Below, one piece after another: positions 60,274-64,000 of a stretch of 64,000 nt of DNA. Each line of letters starts with the position of its first letter. Positions within the stretch are counted from its first letter, which is position 1. Under the pieces are notes generated by a model, which searched no databases, was not told the DNA's origin, and saw only the letters and a program-made list of their open reading frames with translations. Location of the stretch: assembly GCF_000208865.1 (NCBI RefSeq), contig NC_018398.1, positions 6,305,427-6,369,426 on the forward strand. The letters are read 5' to 3'. The stretch comes from Neospora caninum Liverpool. Its lineage: Eukaryota > Apicomplexa > Conoidasida > Eucoccidiorida > Sarcocystidae. The position numbers and the translations under genes are program-made.

Positions 60274-63200
60274 CTGTCCGTGGGGAGGTATGGAAGTTAT
60301 GTGAGAAGGGAACGAACACTAGATTTGTGAAGAGGGAGGGTGTTGCTTTGGGGTCCTGAATCGGTTATTCGTTTCTGACTCTGCATCTCGTGAAAACGTG
60401 GAGCTTGTCTTCCCCTGTTCCTTGCCTCGTCGCTTCTCGCCAGGTCACAAAACGCCATGCCCGTGACGCACTCTCCCTCACACCCCGCTGGCTGCGCCAT
60501 CTCGTTGGCTTCTGACTCTTTCTCTCTCATTCTCTTGCTCTTTCTCTTTCTCTCTCTTTCCCTCATTCTCTTGCTCTTTCTCTTTCTCTCTCTTTCCCTC
60601 ATTCTCTTGCTCTTTCTCTTTCTGTCTCATTCTCTTGCACTTTCTCCTTCTGTCTCATTCTCTTGCTCTTTCTCTTTCTCTCTGTTCTTACTTCAAAGAG
60701 GGAGACGAACGGCGCCCTCTCTCCGAGCTTGCCTCCGGCGGATCCTGGCATCCCCGTCTCCGAGGACTCCAGCGTCTCGCCTTTCTTCTCGTCGGCGTTG
60801 CTGCCTGTTTCGTCTGCGGGGGACACCGGCCGGGTCCTTTGTGGCGGCTTCTCTCCCGAGCTTCGACCGCCACCTTTCGTATCAAGCGCATGCGTGTGGT
60901 TCCGCAGCGCGGGCGGAAGCCGCAGGAAGGCCTCCTCTGCGAGGTGCGGCACGACCGGCGCGAGAAGCTTCGCCAGCGCGAGAAACACTGCAGCCAGGAC
61001 AGTCTGAAGACACCGCAGTCGCCACCACACACGCCAACGGAGAAGCACGGCGCATGCAAGAGGGACAAGGCACAGAGAAGAGGACGTATGCGGGGAGAGG
61101 GAAGAACCAGGTGGAGGGACAAGGGGCGAGAGAGAGAGAGCGATATCCGAGACCGGGACACACACAACTCTAGAGCCCGGGACGCGTGATGTGTCAACAA
61201 AAAAGAGAGGTCTCGTCCACAAGAGAAAAACAGGGGAGCAGAACGTGTAGGGACGCGCGGCAGGTGGGACACTGGCCGAGCGTCGTTTCAGAGACAGCGA
61301 AAATGCCCTGCCTTGACTCGGGCTTTTTGTCGAAGCAGTGTGGATAATGATCCACGTTACATTCTATCTCTAAATTATATAACGGTCGTATTCACTCGTA
61401 TTAACAGCGAGAGAAAACTACTACTCAGATGCTAGTATGATCAGTACCATCGTACTGGGAGTGCTACTCTCTGAGAAAGGCGAACTACGAAACAGCGTCG
61501 AGAGAGAGCACGATTGCGTCACGGCCCAGCGCAAACTGGAAACAGAGCGACGCAGCCCGGAGGCGTGCATCCTGAGAAGCACGAAGGAGGGTGAACGAGA
61601 AGATCGCGAACGCACACAAAAAAGGTTCCAAATCTGGTGTGCCAAAACAGAGACACACGCTAGGCGTTACCACAGAGATGGTCTTTACGGACGACGAACG
61701 TCGGCTGTTTCTTAGTCCATTGAACGGCAGATCTAACAGCGAAAGGCACATGTGTTGCCTTCGGAGAATCCTTCGCAGTTGCCTCCGCGAGCCGCTCTGG
61801 AAGACGACAGTTGCGTCTCTTCGCAGCCCCGACAGAGAACAGGCGCGAATTCAAAGGGCGGGAAGAGCAATTCCGAAACGCTCCACGCACCTGGCAGGCG
61901 CGCCGACGGACGCTGGTCCGGGCAGAGACATAAAGGCGGTCTTTTGCCACTTCGAGGTAAAAGCTCGAGAAGGGGTCGGCAAGGAAGGCCAGGACGCCTC
62001 GCATTGCCTGTCGCGGAGCGCAGCGAGACACACCCGAGCGCATGTCGTTGAAAACCTGCGGCAGAGTTGGCTGACGTTGTGAGGCTCTGCGTGTCACGGC
62101 ATGGAACTGCCGAGACTGGCATTTGCAAGCGAACGGACAGGTTTCACGCATCCACGCGTCTACCAGGAAAACAAAAATCTCTTCCGAAAAGAGGAAACCT
62201 TCCTCCAGACTGTGAAAAGTCCGACCCCCGTGGGGGCATACACGGCTACTGTCAAGGCACAGAAGAGACGACCGCCGAACCTGCGGCCGCGCTTAAACAA
62301 ACGTGGCGTAGATTCCTGTGTCGCGCCAAGAGTGGCGCACTGTGTCGTTTTAAAGCGCAGGACGTATCCCGCTTCGAACCAGGCGTCCAAAGCGTTTTGC
62401 GCTGTCGCGCTGTAAGGAACCACTTTGGCACGCATGCTGCGTTCCACGCCACTCTCGACGCCTTTTCGCTTCTTCCCTGGTGCTCGTGAACTGAGTTTTA
62501 ATGAACGCAGAAAGCCATTTGAACCTAGAAACGAAGTGTACGCTTATCTTGCTGGAAAAGGCCAACGGGCCCCGACCTGCGTACCCGGGAAAAATCAAAA
62601 AGCTCGTAAGCCTGCGTGGTCTGGGCAACGCATTCGTCGAGTCTACGAAGGAAAGCGCGATCGAGGAAAGGAAGCTGGTCGTAGCAGACAGCGTCCTGAG
62701 AAGAAAGACAATCGGCCAACAGGGGACCAAAACTTAGGGGCAAAACCGTCAGCGTCGAGAGCTCCGTTTCTCTCCAAGTCTGTGTAGACCACGGAAGAGT
62801 AAAACGCAAATGCAAGCGATAAAGCGAAACACCGCCGCAATGCCTCAGCCGACAGCTACCGTTTTCCCCTTCTGCATATATATATATATATATATATATA
62901 CATCGAGTGATAGATAGAGATATGGGTATATATATGTGAGTATCTGTATGTGTGCGAGGGTATAAAAAGGGGTAGATACTGGAGTTAGGGATTATGCGCA
63001 GACGAGGGAGATGCCTCGCCTGCCTCTTATTTCACCTCATGTGCGTTCGTCCAGGTCATTGGCGACGCGATGGCAGCACCTGTTTCCCTCCGCCACGTAC
63101 AGGATGTATTCGAAATGTCCAAGCGCAAGTTTATATGAATGTAAACGTGGGGATATATATATATATATATATATATATAGTCGCAGAGGTAGATGCATAC

Positions 63201-64000
63201 ATGCAAACGTGCTCTCTGTAACTGTGCACTGTTTTCTGCGCCACAGGAAAACGCCCGTGAGAGTTTTCAAAAGCTCCGCTAGCCTGGCGCTCGGCCAGGA
63301 GTGCCGGCCGAACCAGCAATGAGAATTCATCTAACACGTGCCGCGCAGGTGTTTGCTACACTACAGAGGACGTCACACCTCTTCCTTACGCATGTGCGCG
63401 TATTTTTATATCTACACATATACCTTTTGGTCCTACTTACGTGCATGCATAGATCACACACAACCACATGCATTTCATCGTGACAGGTGTACGAGTTCCA
63501 TGCATTATCGGTGCCTGGGAAACGCAGAGTTTGTGGACGGGCATCTTTGGGCGAGAACAGACAACGCCGCATGTGTAGGCGTGTAGAAGCGAAAGCAACG
63601 CGCGGCACATTCTACACCACTTACGCGCTTCGGGTGGAAACCCTGTAGATTGCCGAGGAGGAAGCGGAACGTCCCACGAAGCTTTCCATAGGCTGAAGCA
63701 GCCTGGTCCAGAGGCGTGCCCGCGGCAGCTTTTCGAGAAGCGCCGCGTGCGCCTCGCATCCCTCTGGTCTCCTCTCGCCTGTTTCCAGACTCGACGTGTG
63801 CGGCCGTCCCCCCAGGCGATGAGGAAAGAGAATTCGAAGTCGCGGCGCGTCGCCTCTCTTTGGCGATGGCGGGTGCCGGCGACGAGAGGCCCGCGTGCTC
63901 CGGGACGTGCAAGAGGAGATCTCGTCCGTAGTTTGAGGCAGCAATCAGCAAGCGAAGGACGTCGGCGCCGTAGTAAGGAAGTTCCACAGAGGGGAGACAA
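58648..64000 (-). CDS. Isoleucyl-tRNA synthetase, bacterial/organellar type (3' part)
   Basis: Six exons are visible, all phase 0: 64000-63625 (continuing outside the window), 62695-62585, 62007-61891, 61003-60692, 59944-59525 and 59265-58648. The enzyme charges tRNA-Ile; HIGH and KMSKS lie outside. The visible part starts with the end of the catalytic fold, YYGADVLRLLIAASNYGRD, then the anticodon-binding helices: AYGKLRGTFRFLLGNL, YDQLPFLDRAFLRRLDECV, SSFYLEVAKDRLYVS, LAKLLAPVVPHLAEEAF, TGWPQL and ETALWRALVQLRSDANRLLE. This order and SSFYL-KDRLY are those of bacterial IleRS, so the protein probably serves the apicoplast or mitochondrion. Near the end ASGQRCSRC matches the first half of the C-terminal zinc site; no second CxxC follows in this frame before the stop at 58648. 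Insertions of tens of residues occur in the first and fourth to sixth exons. A different last exon near 58505-58642 is possible. The start and targeting peptide are beyond the window. Confidence 0.88.
60239..60272. repeat. (TA)n microsatellite in tRNA synthetase intron
   Basis: About 30 bases of TA lie in the intron between the synthetase exons 61003-60692 and 59944-59525. Confidence 0.85.
60524..60680. repeat. 36-base pyrimidine tandem repeat in tRNA synthetase intron
   Basis: Units of the type TCATTCTCTTGCTCTTTCTC, extended by more CT-rich sequence, repeat about three to four times on the plus strand, right up to the donor of the synthetase exon that ends at 60692. On the transcript the repeat is purine-rich. 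Confidence 0.75.
62876..62901. repeat. (TA)n microsatellite in tRNA synthetase intron
   Basis: A TA tract of about 26 bases in the intron between synthetase exons ending 63625 and starting 62695. A second tract of similar length lies at about 63153-63179 in the same intron. Confidence 0.85.

Noticed and set aside
62160..62452. Possible tRNA synthetase exon containing NALDAWFEAGY, and a GGTTCGAAGC string resembling a tRNA T-loop
   Set aside because: Joining exon 62695-62585 directly to 62007-61891 keeps phase and gives the exact spacing of bacterial IleRS between DF and SFYL, so no exon is needed. The T-loop-like string has no paired T-stem or acceptor stem.
1..64000. Search for CRISPR arrays, insertion sequences, rRNA and tRNA genes
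   Set aside because: No regularly spaced repeats with unique spacers, no transposase or reverse transcriptase motifs, and no cloverleaf or rRNA signature were seen; the repeats are microsatellites and low-complexity tandem units.

Overview
The window looks like nuclear DNA of a coccidian apicomplexan, most likely Toxoplasma gondii or a close relative (Neospora, Hammondia). Reasons: moderately GC-rich coding DNA; genes broken into many small exons with GT-AG introns; proteins of conserved families swollen by long Ser/Ala/Pro/Glu-rich insertions; frequent TGCATGC-type words; (TA)n microsatellites in introns and spacers; and a bacterial-type isoleucyl-tRNA synthetase as expected for an organelle. 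No source was given, so the species is an inference.

Eight protein genes can be supported, with exon chains worked out by hand from frame, phase and family alignment. In order: (1) 1112-3351 minus, a two-exon RAD51 paralogue; (2) 5192-10917 plus, a nine-exon EXO1-type 5' nuclease; (3) 12227-18217 minus, a seven-exon mitoferrin-type mitochondrial carrier; (4) 21200-23562 minus, a four-exon small protein with a signal peptide, of unknown function; (5) 26585-37345 plus, a fifteen-exon SMARCAL1-type annealing helicase; (6) 39086-45931 minus, a six-exon 1598-residue protein with an acidic repeat and a proline-rich tail, of unknown function; (7) 51047-56230 plus, a single-exon 1727-residue ASH2-type SPRY protein; (8) 58648-64000 minus, the 3' part of a bacterial-type isoleucyl-tRNA synthetase that runs out of the window.

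Three of the eight (RAD51 paralogue, EXO1, SMARCAL1) act at broken DNA or stalled forks, and the first two are divergently transcribed from a shared 1.8 kb spacer. Each is a separate eukaryotic gene, so this is neighbourhood and not an operon. ASH2 points to histone H3K4 methylation, mitoferrin to iron import for mitochondrial Fe-S and haem synthesis, and the tRNA synthetase to organellar translation.

The spacers hold (TA)n tracts, polypurine/polypyrimidine stretches, a few hairpins and no recognisable transposon, CRISPR array, rRNA or tRNA gene. The most interesting points are an Asp-to-Glu change at a metal-binding position of EXO1, two GC-AG introns and a fused FGKH module in SMARCAL1, very large insertions in the mitoferrin and RAD51-like proteins, an ASH2 protein with no visible PHD finger, and the uncharacterised secreted protein.
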